Shown piece by piece: positions 1 to 7,287 of a stretch of DNA of 16,249 bases. The notes beneath the pieces are model-generated. The model was not told the origin of the DNA. It saw only the letters and a program-made list of their open reading frames with translations, and ran no database searches. How positions within the stretch are numbered: the first letter of the stretch is position 1; every line of letters starts with the position of its first letter. This DNA comes from Bacillota bacterium (lineage in GTDB: Bacteria > Bacillota > Clostridia > Lachnospirales > Lachnospiraceae). The stretch lies in the NCBI GenBank assembly GCA_023415655.1, contig JAEZKD010000029.1, positions 1 through 16,249 of the forward strand, given 5' to 3'. A program made the position numbers and the translations under genes.

Positions 1-885
1 TGATTTTTCAGTAATGTTACTTTTCGGTACTAAGACACATAATTTTGCATTTGCTTGCTCACTATCTACTACCATATAAAAATATTGCTTTGAATCAATA
101 CTTTTATATCCAGATGTAAGATCTTCCTTGGTTTCTTCTCCATCAATAGGAAGTTCGCCAAACTCTATGGCAGAATTTATACCAACACTCTTCCCATCTC
201 CTGTAACAAATATAACTTCACTGTCTTGTCCAAAATTCAACTCACTTAACAGTTCTTTGATATAGTCACTTTTAATGTCTGCAATAACGATACCATTACG
301 GCTAGAAGAACCAAATCTTTGACTACAATATAGAATATAGTCGTCGCTATCCACCCCTAATATCTCATCCATGTAAGGATGCTCGCTCCCCCATTGGACA
401 TAATTATTAGCAAGCATCTCTTGATCTTTAGTTTCTGATAGCCGATCGATAAAACTATCCACTTCGGAGCTATTCTTAATCGTCTGTGTCGTAATCACAC
501 TCTGTTCCAGCATTGGTAACACATGCAGATTAAGTATTACAGGATTCGTATTCTGTTTCACAAGCAGCATAGTACTTATATTTTTCTTTACTTGTACTTT
601 TTGCATCGTATTATTATCAAGACCTCCAAGTGCATAAGAATTCACATTGGAATCACTAGCCAATTCCATCACGATCGTCTTCACGGAATTCACATATTGA
701 TCGATGCATTTTTTTGTCATCTGAACGGCGTTCTTAGCAGACTCTTCGTAATTTTCTATCAATCCCCTCGAAGCATTCCGATATGAGATGACTCCTACCA
801 TAATGATAAAAAGGACTGGTAGTAAAAAACCTAAAAATAATTGCGCACGAATGCTAAAACCACGTTTCCCCCGTTTTCTCTGCAT
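1..885 (-). CDS. Membrane sensor, probable methyl-accepting chemotaxis protein, N-terminal part (partial)
   Basis: The frame is open for 295 codons from an ATG at 885 to the window edge; the C-terminus lies outside. A Shine-Dalgarno GGAGG sits 6 nt before the ATG. The protein starts MQRKRGKRGFSIRAQLF, a basic cytoplasmic tail, followed by one hydrophobic segment at about residues 15-35 (LFLGFLLPVLFIIMVGVI). The next ~250 residues look extracellular and read like a Cache/PDC sensing domain, ending around YFYMVVDSEQANAKLCVLV. This layout is typical of clostridial chemoreceptors, but a sensor histidine kinase would start the same way; the HAMP and signalling domains that would decide are missing. 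Upstream a TATAAT occurs at 938-943 with no good -35 partner, so the promoter is uncertain. The flanking genes give no hint of ligand. Confidence 0.7.
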   Translation of the reverse strand, partial: MQRKRGKRGFSIRAQLFLGFLLPVLFIIMVGVISYRNASRGLIENYEESAKNAVQMTKKCIDQYVNSVKTIVMELASDSNVNSYALGGLDNNTMQKVQVKKNISTMLLVKQNTNPVILNLHVLPMLEQSVITTQTIKNSSEVDSFIDRLSETKDQEMLANNYVQWGSEHPYMDEILGVDSDDYILYCSQRFGSSSRNGIVIADIKSDYIKELLSELNFGQDSEVIFVTGDGKSVGINSAIEFGELPIDGEETKEDLTSGYKSIDSKQYFYMVVDSEQANAKLCVLVPKSNITEKS

Positions 886-1085
886 ATGCTACCTCCGTAT
901 TATTCTAATAATAATAGCATAACAGTTTAAACTAAATATTATATTGTCGAAATTTTAAAAAAGTATCATAATTTTATTGGAAGAATGTAAACTACCTACA
1001 CTATGTACTTTCTGGTATTCTTTTCCTTCATCTTTTTGAAAGTCTTTGTTCAGCAATAGCAAATCCGAGGAGTTTCCTATAATAT

Positions 1086-1132
1086 AAAAAAAGAAGTTCC
1101 ATAGAGCATTTGCTCTATAAAACTTCTTTTTT
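1086..1132 (-). terminator. Intrinsic terminator, possibly bidirectional
   Basis: Outer stem 1087-1098 pairs with 1121-1132 (12 bp, AAAAAAGAAGTT with AACTTCTTTTTT). An inner 7-bp stem, 1101-1107 with 1112-1118 (ATAGAGC/GCTCTAT), is closed by a 4-nt loop. A/T tracts lie on both sides, so it can act in either direction. On the minus strand it ends the transcript of the zinc-ribbon gene, whose last codons and stop lie inside the stem. Confidence 0.85.
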
Positions 1133-1357
1133 ATCTGTGATTTCAATTGGAATCTTAAAATTTGAGATGATGCTATCATAACATTCCTCGCATATAGTAA
1201 ACTTGTGGATTTCTAGATCTCGATTTGAAAAAAAGCCCCATTCTTTCGTTACTTGAATTGCATCTTCTTTCAAAATTCCTTTTTCCATACACAAAGTTCT
1301 ACCGCATGAATTACATGCTATTGAGGTTTTCTTTCGTTCTTTTATTAAATGAACCAT
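1115..1357 (-). CDS. Small zinc-ribbon protein of unknown function
   Basis: An 80-residue protein with two CxxC knuckles, Cys15-x2-Cys18 (CNSCGR) and Cys56-x2-Cys59 (CEECYD), separated by about 37 residues. This is the pattern of a structural zinc ribbon. An extra cysteine lies at residue 23. I chose the ATG at 1357 because GGAGG sits 8 nt before it; a GTG five codons upstream (1372) would use that same Shine-Dalgarno sequence as coding sequence. It follows rimI by 70 nt on the same strand and may be the last gene of the tsaE-tsaB-rimI transcript. A TATAAT at about 1381-1386 gives a weak alternative promoter of its own. The last six codons and the stop form part of the terminator hairpin. I do not recognise the family and assign no function. 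Confidence 0.7.
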   Translation of the reverse strand: MVHLIKERKKTSIACNSCGRTLCMEKGILKEDAIQVTKEWGFFSNRDLEIHKFTICEECYDSIISNFKIPIEITDKKEVL

Positions 1358-1427
1358 TGGGCATTCCTCCACTTCTTAATTATACAAGAAATCTTATCCT
1401 TATCACAGTGGTAATCGTTGTCATCTT

Positions 1428-1862
1428 TTAATCATACTTCCACATTATAACAGCATCTTCCTTTGGGTGAGAATAAAAGCCTTTACGAATTCCTGCTTCT
1501 TCAAAACCTAGCTTTTCATAAAGCTTTCTTGCTGGCTCATTACTAACCCTTACTTCTAATGTGGTTGCTTCTACTGACATTTCCTTCGCATGTGCAAGTA
1601 ATTCTTCTAACATCTGTGTCGCAACTGCTTTCCCCCGATGTTCTGGCGAAACACAAACATTGGTAATTTGGCCTTCTCCTGCAACTTCCCATAGTCCGCA
1701 GTAACCTACGATATTTTCATCTTCTTCCGCGACGAGGTAGATATGATTTGGAGTTTCCACTTCTCCTAAAAAGCTTTCCTTGCTCCATGGTTCAGAAAAC
1801 ACTTCTTCCTCAATCTGAGCAACCATCTCTACATCCGCAGCTTGCATTCTTCGTATAATCAT
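1428..1862 (-). CDS. rimI: Ribosomal-protein-alanine N-acetyltransferase RimI-like (GNAT)
   Basis: A 144-residue GNAT acetyltransferase, full length for RimI. In the family it transfers acetyl from acetyl-CoA to the N-terminal alanine of ribosomal protein S18. Visible features are the start MIIRRMQAADVEMVAQIEEE, motif A around residues 68-86, the LEVR segment with Glu103, and SNEPARKLYEKLGF at 107-120 with Tyr115. Glu103 and Tyr115 line up with the residues known as catalytic in E. coli RimI. The acetyl-CoA loop reads HRGKAVA (75-81); the glycine usual at the fourth position of R/Q-x-x-G-x-G/A is alanine (Ala79). The start codon overlaps the tsaB stop by 4 nt (ATGA), so it is translationally coupled to tsaB. 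The tsaE-tsaB-rimI cluster is common in Firmicutes, which supports the name. The exact protein substrate in this organism is inferred. Confidence 0.9.
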   Translation of the reverse strand: MIIRRMQAADVEMVAQIEEEVFSEPWSKESFLGEVETPNHIYLVAEEDENIVGYCGLWEVAGEGQITNVCVSPEHRGKAVATQMLEELLAHAKEMSVEATTLEVRVSNEPARKLYEKLGFEEAGIRKGFYSHPKEDAVIMWKYD

Positions 1863-2566
1863 TCGTTTATAGCTGCCTCCTTACGTTCCCTTTCCGCTTG
1901 GGAAAGTCTTAAGTATTCTGGTTCATGCTCCTTCGCTGATTCAATCTGACCTTCTTTATAGTATTGAATTGCTAATGCTCCAATCGCCCCAGCTCGTTGC
2001 TTGTTTAGATGACTTGGTGCAAATTGATATTCAACCCTAGTTAATTTCTTGAGTTGTTCCTTATAAACATCCACACCATCCCCAAGATAGAGAACTGGTT
2101 TTCCACAAAGATTAATCTTATCCACTATTTCAGTTACATCAACTGCTTGCTGTTCTTCAATCACCTGAAAGGTTCCATCTACAAACTCATACAGTCCTGT
2201 ATAAACCTGATTTCTTCTTGCATCCATAAGTGGACAAATAATTCCACGATATCCAAATACATTGTAAGCTAATCCATCCACGGTAGGAACACCAATGATT
2301 GGCTTGTCCAATGCAAGCCCTAACCCTTTTGCAGTTGCGCTTCCAATTCGTAATCCAGTAAAGGAACCAGGCCCCTTTGCTACTGCAATTGCGTCCATCT
2401 CGTTTAGATCAAGCTCCAGCATTTTAACGATTTCATCTAACATTGGTAGTAGTGTTTGTGAATGTGTTTTCTTATAGTTCACTGTGTATTCAGCTAGCAT
2501 AGCATCCTCTGTTAGGATTGCAACAGATGCTACTAAACCAGAACTATCAAGTGCTAATATCTTCAT
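1859..2566 (-). CDS. tsaB: tRNA threonylcarbamoyladenosine biosynthesis protein TsaB
   Basis: A 235-residue protein, normal length for TsaB (YeaZ). It is the non-catalytic ASKHA-fold partner of TsaD in the complex that adds threonylcarbamoyl to A37 of tRNAs reading ANN codons. The N-terminal phosphate-1-like strand MKILALDSSG (1-10) and the hallmark GPGSFTGLRIG (65-75) are both present, as is PLMDARRNQVYTGLY further on. The start overlaps the tsaE stop by 4 nt (ATGA) and the end overlaps the rimI start by 4 nt, so the three genes form a tight translationally coupled unit. TsaD and the Sua5/TsaC enzyme are not in this window. It shows nothing abnormal. Confidence 0.95.
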   Translation of the reverse strand: MKILALDSSGLVASVAILTEDAMLAEYTVNYKKTHSQTLLPMLDEIVKMLELDLNEMDAIAVAKGPGSFTGLRIGSATAKGLGLALDKPIIGVPTVDGLAYNVFGYRGIICPLMDARRNQVYTGLYEFVDGTFQVIEEQQAVDVTEIVDKINLCGKPVLYLGDGVDVYKEQLKKLTRVEYQFAPSHLNKQRAGAIGALAIQYYKEGQIESAKEHEPEYLRLSQAERERKEAAINE

Positions 2567-3000
2567 ACTGCATTTCCTTCCTCGTCTATCGTTATTTTTC
2601 GATAGTCGAATCCTTTATCGAGTACCTTCTCGATTGTAATGTATGTGACAGGTTTGGGTATGACATCTTGAATCAGTTGCGCCCATTCAATCAGGCATAC
2701 TCCTTGTCCATAAAAATAATCCTCATAACCTATTTCGTCCATCTCCGATATATCTGCAATACGGTATACATCGAAATGATATAATGGTAATCGTCCTTCC
2801 TCATATACTTGTACTATCGTAAAGGTAGGACTACTGATTGGCTCCAAAACTCCTAACCCCTTAGCAAAACCTTGTGTAAATACTGTCTTTCCAACGCCTA
2901 AATCTCCATTTAAACAAAAAATCTGTCCTTTTTTTGCTCCCTCACCCATACGCTGACCAAAGCGATAGGTATCTTCTGTTGTGAAACTTTCAAACACCAT
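2563..3000 (-). CDS. tsaE: tRNA threonylcarbamoyladenosine biosynthesis ATPase TsaE
   Basis: A 145-residue P-loop ATPase, full length for TsaE (YjeE). In the family it binds the TsaB-TsaD dimer and its ATP hydrolysis resets the complex between rounds of t6A synthesis. The Walker A motif GDLGVGKT is at residues 32-39, followed by SSPTFTIVQVYE and LYHFDVYRI, both typical of TsaE, and by a C-terminal segment with LIEWAQ. The start has an AGAGGA Shine-Dalgarno 7 nt upstream. The gene begins 12 nt after the YcxB-like gene ends, and its own stop overlaps tsaB, so all are probably read on one transcript from the promoter at 3642-3669. Confidence 0.95.
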   Translation of the reverse strand: MVFESFTTEDTYRFGQRMGEGAKKGQIFCLNGDLGVGKTVFTQGFAKGLGVLEPISSPTFTIVQVYEEGRLPLYHFDVYRIADISEMDEIGYEDYFYGQGVCLIEWAQLIQDVIPKPVTYITIEKVLDKGFDYRKITIDEEGNAV

Positions 3001-3012
3001 GATAAAATCCTC

Positions 3013-3528
3013 TTATTTCATTATCTTAACAATGCCTTTAGCATATTTTTTTATCATATTACGCATTAAACTACATTGTTCTACATAACCTTCTTTTGGG
3101 AGAATATGAGCTCGATCAAAGGACATATAAAAATAGAAATCTTTCTTAGTTTCTACAATCTTATATATATCCTTCCATTCTAGTAGCATTTCCTCTTCCT
3201 TAAGCCGAACTGTTATTCCTTTCTCATCGATGATATAATTCAAAGGTTGTTGAAACATTGGTGTTAACTTCACTTGTTTTGCTGCTTTATAGTAAAGCAA
3301 AATCGGCTGGATAATCGTAAATAAAGCTGCGATTAAAATCAATAACACTTTATTAAATGTCTCCCCACCATCTGCCCCTGTAAACAATAGAAGCAAGGCT
3401 CCAATACTTATAACAAGATTGATGATTCCACGAATACCCTGGTAGGAAAATCGCATCAAAAAACGATACATATCGCTGACCTTCGTTTGATAGCTAAATT
3501 TAATTTCTGTTGATTGTTCGTTTTCCAT
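3013..3528 (-). CDS. YcxB-like membrane protein
   Basis: A 171-residue protein. I placed the start at the ATG at 3528 (MENEQSTEIKFSYQTK) because AGGAGGG lies just upstream with 3-4 nt spacing; an upstream in-frame ATG at 3603 lies within the leader hairpin and has no such site. Two hydrophobic segments follow (about residues 31-50, IRGIINLVISIGALLLLF, and 58-75, KVLLILIAALFTIIQPILLYY). The C-terminal ~75 residues (YIIDEKGITVRLKEEEMLLEWKD onward, split by YKIVETKKDFYFYM) match the style of the YcxB-like C-terminal domain, a family of unknown role. It is the first gene of the tsaE operon, with 12 nt before tsaE. Its link to t6A synthesis is only positional. Confidence 0.75.
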   Translation of the reverse strand: MENEQSTEIKFSYQTKVSDMYRFLMRFSYQGIRGIINLVISIGALLLLFTGADGGETFNKVLLILIAALFTIIQPILLYYKAAKQVKLTPMFQQPLNYIIDEKGITVRLKEEEMLLEWKDIYKIVETKKDFYFYMSFDRAHILPKEGYVEQCSLMRNMIKKYAKGIVKIMK

Positions 3529-3553
3529 AATCCCTCCTGTTCCTAAGTATACC

Positions 3554-3620
3554 GAAAAAAAGATGTCTTTAAACCTATTGTTCAACCATTTAAGAAGAAG
3601 CAATGATGAAAAGACACCTT
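3554..3620 (-). terminator. Long-loop hairpin with U-tract: ribU terminator or leader attenuator
   Basis: 3560-3570 pairs with 3610-3620 (11 bp in the minus-strand RNA, one G-U). The minus-strand RNA reads AAGGUGUCUUU, a ~39-nt loop, then AAAGACAUCUU followed directly by five more U. The shape is that of an intrinsic terminator with an unusually long loop. It lies after the ribU stop codon but downstream of the promoter at 3642-3669, so it would also sit in the leader of the YcxB-tsaE transcript, just before that gene's Shine-Dalgarno. It could be a ribU terminator, an attenuator, or chance in AT-rich DNA. Confidence 0.4.
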
Positions 3621-3641
3621 CATTCTTGCATTGTTACTGCA

Positions 3642-3669
3642 ATTATATCAGATTATATTAAAATTTCAA
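3642..3669 (-). promoter_or_regulatory. Promoter for ycxB-like/tsaE/tsaB/rimI operon
   Basis: On the minus strand TTGAAA (3664-3669), a 16-nt spacer, then TATAAT (3642-3647). Both hexamers are close to the vegetative sigma consensus. It lies in the 86-nt-plus gap between ribU and the YcxB-like gene, and the predicted start near 3635 leaves a leader of about 105 nt. Confidence 0.6.
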
Positions 3670-3689
3670 GACATTGTGTATTTTGACAG

Positions 3690-4457
3690 CTATCGACAAT
3701 CATCCTTTAATATGTGGCTAATTTTTTTATAGATTAAAATAGTAACAATCGAAACAATACCATACTTAATCAGATTAAATGGAGTAACACCTAACAATAC
3801 AAAGGTGGATAATCCGTGAATTGCAGAATTCGCTTTCGTTCCTTCCCCAATTAAGAAATCCATTGACTGTCCAAAATTCATACCCATGCCAGGACCCATT
3901 AATTGCGCATACTTTGGTAATAATACAAATGCATTCAGTATCCCTCCTGCAACAGTTGCTGATATGGTACCAATGCCCAAGCCAACAATTGCATTTCTTC
4001 TACTTTTTCTTAAGAAATATACAAAAGCAGCTGGAATCAAAAAAGCACTACCTATTAAGAAATTTGCGAATTCTCCAACAAAGGCTGAGGTGGTTCCATC
4101 AATCATTAGATTCAACATAATCTTTGTTAGTTCTATGGTTAGCCCAGCCACTGGCCCAAGGGTAAATGCACCAATAATTACAGGAATTTCACTAAAATCA
4201 AGTTTATAGAATCCTGGTATAAAGCCTAGTGGAAACTCAAATAGCATTAACACAACTGCAATCCCTGATAGCATTGCGATAATTACCATTCTCTTTATTT
4301 TATAGTGTTCTTTTACAAGAGACATCTTATGTTTCTTTGCAATCCATAGCTCAGCTCCATAAGCGGAAGCTAGTATGGTAGCTATCACCACTGCACTGAT
4401 GATTAAAAATCCAAGGTTTGAACTAGCTAAGTTCAATAAATCAGTTAGATTACTCAT
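3690..4457 (-). CDS. ribU: Riboflavin ECF transporter substrate-binding (S) component RibU
   Basis: A 255-residue integral membrane protein, with about six or seven hydrophobic segments. S components bind the vitamin and associate with a shared EcfAA'T energising module encoded elsewhere. The segment FPLGFIPGFYKLDFSEIP (75-92) followed by VIIGAFTLGPVAGLTIELTK is characteristic of RibU. There is an extra N-terminal hydrophobic segment (about residues 15-33) before the core that begins near residue 52, making it longer than the ~190-200 residues of minimal RibU. An AAGGAG Shine-Dalgarno is well placed. The decisive context is the FMN riboswitch and terminator immediately upstream: the gene should be off when FMN is plentiful. 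Substrate assignment rests on both sequence and riboswitch and is firm. Confidence 0.93.
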   Translation of the reverse strand: MSNLTDLLNLASSNLGFLIISAVVIATILASAYGAELWIAKKHKMSLVKEHYKIKRMVIIAMLSGIAVVLMLFEFPLGFIPGFYKLDFSEIPVIIGAFTLGPVAGLTIELTKIMLNLMIDGTTSAFVGEFANFLIGSAFLIPAAFVYFLRKSRRNAIVGLGIGTISATVAGGILNAFVLLPKYAQLMGPGMGMNFGQSMDFLIGEGTKANSAIHGLSTFVLLGVTPFNLIKYGIVSIVTILIYKKISHILKDDCR

Positions 4458-4549
4458 ATTTTTCTCCTTTTACAAGGATGTTCCAGGGTTGTGATGGATT
4501 GTTCTCTTATTTTAAGATCCTTTTGCTCATAATTACATCTTGGAATGAA

Positions 4550-4578
4550 CAAAAAATCCCCGATTAAAATCGGGGATT
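4550..4578 (-). terminator. Riboswitch-controlled intrinsic terminator of ribU
   Basis: 4555-4565 (AATCCCCGATT) is the perfect complement of 4568-4578. On the minus strand the hairpin is followed by TTTTTT (4551-4556). It stands between the FMN riboswitch and the ribU start. Its ascending arm CCCCGA can alternatively pair with UCGGGG at the 5' edge of the riboswitch (about 4779-4784), which suggests a simple antiterminator. Confidence 0.88.
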
Positions 4579-4642
4579 CACATTAACGTGTATTGTGATG
4601 ATCTATATGATTATAAGAATATAAAATCACGCTTTCACAACT

Positions 4643-4790
4643 GTCTTCTCTCATCCAGACTTTACTGTCGGTTTTGGAATTCACTAATGTGTCACCAAAT
4701 CAACGAGTGTAAATCACTCGCTCGCGGACTTTACCGCCGGTTGGGAATTGATCACTGCAATGCAGTCTTCGCACCCTGCCCCGAAGAACT
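4643..4790 (-). promoter_or_regulatory. FMN riboswitch (RFN element)
   Basis: Read on the minus strand, the conserved blocks appear in order: UUCGGGGCAGGGU (about 4773-4785), AAUUCCC then ACCGGCGGUAAAGUCCGCGAGC (around 4729-4750), a variable stem GAGUG/CACUC, then UUGGUG, AAUUCCAAAACCGACAGUAAAGUCUGGAUGAGAGAAG (split here at 4645-4682). P1 closes with UCUUC and GAAGA. These are the invariant parts of the FMN aptamer. It is followed by a terminator and ribU, so FMN binding should promote premature termination. Confidence 0.97.
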
Positions 4791-4811
4791 TCCTATCATA
4801 TTTATGACCTC

Positions 4812-4840
4812 ATTCTACTTTTTTAATTCCTAATTGTCAA
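4812..4840 (-). promoter_or_regulatory. Promoter for the FMN riboswitch-ribU transcript
   Basis: TTGACA (4835-4840), 17-nt spacer, TAGAAT (4812-4817) on the minus strand. The -35 is perfect and the -10 differs at one base. The -35 starts immediately after the tex stop codon (4841-4843). The predicted RNA start, near 4805, precedes the riboswitch by about 15 nt. Confidence 0.85.
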
Positions 4841-7216
4841 CTATAAAATCATTGAAAGTTGAATTCTTTTTTTCGGTACGTCTACGCTTAATACTTTTAC
4901 GTCTACAATGTCTCCAACGCTTAATACATCTAATGGGTGTTTTACAAATTTAGATTTCGATAATTGAGAAATATGAACCAAACCATCCTGATGGACACCG
5001 ATATCGACAAATGCACCAAAATCAATCACATTACGAACCGTTCCCTTTAAAATCATACCTTCTTTTAAGTCCTTCATCTCAAGAACATCGGTACGTAGGA
5101 TTGGTTTTGGCATCTCATCACGTGGATCACGCCCTGGCTTTTCTAATTCCTTCATGATGTCGGTTAATGTGATTTCACCAATCCCTAATTCCTTCGCCAT
5201 GGATTTTTTATCCTTTACAAGCTGACTTAACCCTGAAAGTCTTTGGGATTCCTCTGCAGTTGCAACAAAACCATTCTCAACTTTTGTTTCAGCTTCTGTC
5301 TCTTTGATAGAGCCAGTTGTTTGAATCGCGCTTAATAGCGCCTGAGCCATTGCTGTATTCGTATGTCGCAATGTAATATTCTTCTCCTTGCGTTCATTGC
5401 GATTTCTTCTTGGTGCTTTCTCTTCCTTCTTGTTCTCTTTTTGCTCTTTGCTCCCTAGCTTTTGCTTTGCTTGCATCTCTTTTAAATCCTTAACCGTAAA
5501 TCCTAAGCTAGATAATAATTTTTCTGCTGCATCATAGGATTCTGGATGAACACTTGTTGCATCCAAAGGATTATCACCATCATTGATACGAAGGAAACCA
5601 GCACACTGTTCAAATGCTTTTGGACCAAGTTTTGTTACCTTTAACAATTGCTTGCGATTACTAAACTTACCATTCTCTTCTCGATAAGTAACAATATTTT
5701 TTGCAATTGTTTTTGTAATACCAGAAATGTATTCAAGCAAGGAAGCAGAAGCAGTATTTAGATCCACTCCAACTTTATTCACACAATCCTCAACCACACC
5801 AGAAAGTGCATCACTTAGTTTCTTTTGATTCATATCATGCTGATATTGTCCAACTCCAATGGATTTTGGATCAATTTTAACAAGCTCTGCAAGAGGATCT
5901 TGAATACGTCTTGCAATCGAAGTTGCACTTCTTTGTCCTACATCAAAGTTTGGAAACTCCTCGGTAGCTAATTTACTTGCCGAATAGACGGAAGCTCCTG
6001 CTTCATTTACGATGATATAGGAAACTTCCTCATCGATCTCTTTTAACATTTCAACAATCACTTGTTCGGATTCTCGAGAAGCGGTTCCATTACCAACAGA
6101 AATCAACGTGATATTATATTTTTTTATTAAGCCTTTGACAATTTCTTTCGCTTTTTCCACTTTAAACTGAGGTGCCGTAGGATAAACAACGACTGTTTCT
6201 AACACCTTCCCTGTTGGGTCTACCACTGCAAGCTTACAGCCGGTACGAAACGCAGGATCCCAGCCAAGGACAACTTGTCCAGCGATTGGAGGTTGCATCA
6301 ATAACTGTGTTAGATTCTGTCCAAATACTTTAATTGCTCCATCTTCTGCTTTTTCCGTTAAATCATTGCGGATTTCTCGTTCAATCGCAGGACCAATTAA
6401 ACGGTCGTAGCTATCTGCGATTGCAGCTTCTAACAATTCCGTCGTGAACTCATTCTTCTTTGTAATAACCTGACGAGATAAATAAGTTAAAATCTGATCT
6501 CTTGGTGCTGCTATCTTCACTGTTAGAAACTTCTCTGCTTCCCCACGATTTAATGCTAAGACACGATGTCCTGCCACCTTATTAATTTTTTCACTAAACT
6601 CATAGTATAGTTCATATACGGATTCAGCCTTTGCATCCTTTGCAGTGGAAGTCAAACTGCCCTCTTCAAATGTTAACTTACGAATATAGATACGATAATC
6701 AGCCTCATCTGAGATACTTTCAGCTATAATATCCAAAGCGCCTGCAATTGCTTCCTGAACAGTAGCAACCTCTTTCTCTTCTGATAAGTATTGTTTTGCT
6801 TCCTCTTCGATTGGTTGAGTCGCTTCTTGAGAACGAATATAGGCCGCAAGAGGCTCTAATCCCTTTTCCTTTGCAATCGTTGCTCTTGTTCTTCTCTTTG
6901 GACGGTATGGTCGATATAAATCTTCTACAACTACTAGGGTCGCTGCTTCTAAAATCTGCTTTTTCAACTCTTCAGTCATTTTCCCTTGTTCTTCGATGTT
7001 AGAGATAACAGAAGCCTTTTTATCCTCCAAATTACGAAGGTAGACCAATCTCTCAGATAAGTTTCTTAATACTTCATCATTCAAGGAGCCTGTAACTTCT
7101 TTTCGATAACGAGCAATAAACGGAATTGTATTTCCTTCATCAATCAATTTAACTGCTGCGTCTACCTGTTCAATTTTAATTCCAAGCTCTTCGCTTAATT
7201 GTTTTAATATATTCAT
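4841..7216 (-). CDS. tex: Tex-family transcription accessory / S1 RNA-binding protein
   Basis: A 791-residue Tex/YhgF protein, a conserved nucleic-acid-binding factor linked to transcription and stress fitness. The order is: N-terminal helical region (MNILKQLSEELGIK, then IPFIARYRKEVTGSL); a YqgF/RNase H-like fold beginning VVLGWDPAFRTGCKLAVVD (about 314-332); a helix-hairpin-helix block with LLEYISGITKTIAKNIV and FSNRKQLLKV (about 482-540); and a C-terminal S1 domain (about 715-790) with GTVRNVIDFGAFVDIGVH. About 75 residues rich in Lys, Glu, Arg and Asn (roughly 580-655) lie between the HhH block and VKDKKSMAKELGIGEITL, so it is longer than the usual ~715-residue Tex. I chose the ATG at 7216 by family start; it has no clear Shine-Dalgarno, and an in-frame TTG at 7240 is possible. 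It has its own promoter and no terminator of its own. Confidence 0.92.
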   Translation of the reverse strand: MNILKQLSEELGIKIEQVDAAVKLIDEGNTIPFIARYRKEVTGSLNDEVLRNLSERLVYLRNLEDKKASVISNIEEQGKMTEELKKQILEAATLVVVEDLYRPYRPKRRTRATIAKEKGLEPLAAYIRSQEATQPIEEEAKQYLSEEKEVATVQEAIAGALDIIAESISDEADYRIYIRKLTFEEGSLTSTAKDAKAESVYELYYEFSEKINKVAGHRVLALNRGEAEKFLTVKIAAPRDQILTYLSRQVITKKNEFTTELLEAAIADSYDRLIGPAIEREIRNDLTEKAEDGAIKVFGQNLTQLLMQPPIAGQVVLGWDPAFRTGCKLAVVDPTGKVLETVVVYPTAPQFKVEKAKEIVKGLIKKYNITLISVGNGTASRESEQVIVEMLKEIDEEVSYIIVNEAGASVYSASKLATEEFPNFDVGQRSATSIARRIQDPLAELVKIDPKSIGVGQYQHDMNQKKLSDALSGVVEDCVNKVGVDLNTASASLLEYISGITKTIAKNIVTYREENGKFSNRKQLLKVTKLGPKAFEQCAGFLRINDGDNPLDATSVHPESYDAAEKLLSSLGFTVKDLKEMQAKQKLGSKEQKENKKEEKAPRRNRNERKEKNITLRHTNTAMAQALLSAIQTTGSIKETEAETKVENGFVATAEESQRLSGLSQLVKDKKSMAKELGIGEITLTDIMKELEKPGRDPRDEMPKPILRTDVLEMKDLKEGMILKGTVRNVIDFGAFVDIGVHQDGLVHISQLSKSKFVKHPLDVLSVGDIVDVKVLSVDVPKKRIQLSMIL

Positions 7217-7260
7217 TTCGTATACCAATGCAATTCGCAAGCCTTTCTTTCATTTCTTCC

Positions 7261-7276
7261 GCTTTTATATAAAAGC
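7261..7276. repeat. Perfect 16-bp palindrome in tex leader
   Basis: GCTTTTATATAAAAGC reads the same on both strands. It falls between the tex promoter and the tex start codon, so it would form a hairpin near the 5' end of the mRNA or be a dyad site for a regulator. It has no U-tract after it and is not a terminator. Confidence 0.6.
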
Positions 7277-7287
7277 ACGCTCTCTTT

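Noticed and set aside
523..786. 87-codon plus-strand open frame
   Set aside because: Antisense to the sensor gene at 1-885, whose frame is open throughout and has a good start.
955..1179. 74-codon minus-strand frame
   Set aside because: Runs through the strong terminator at 1086-1132 and overlaps the zinc-ribbon gene in another frame; composition is not protein-like.
3821..4209. Two overlapping plus-strand frames opposite ribU
   Set aside because: Shadows of the membrane protein gene on the other strand.
4588..4833. 81-codon plus-strand open frame
   Set aside because: Lies antisense to the FMN riboswitch, whose conserved blocks fully explain the sequence.
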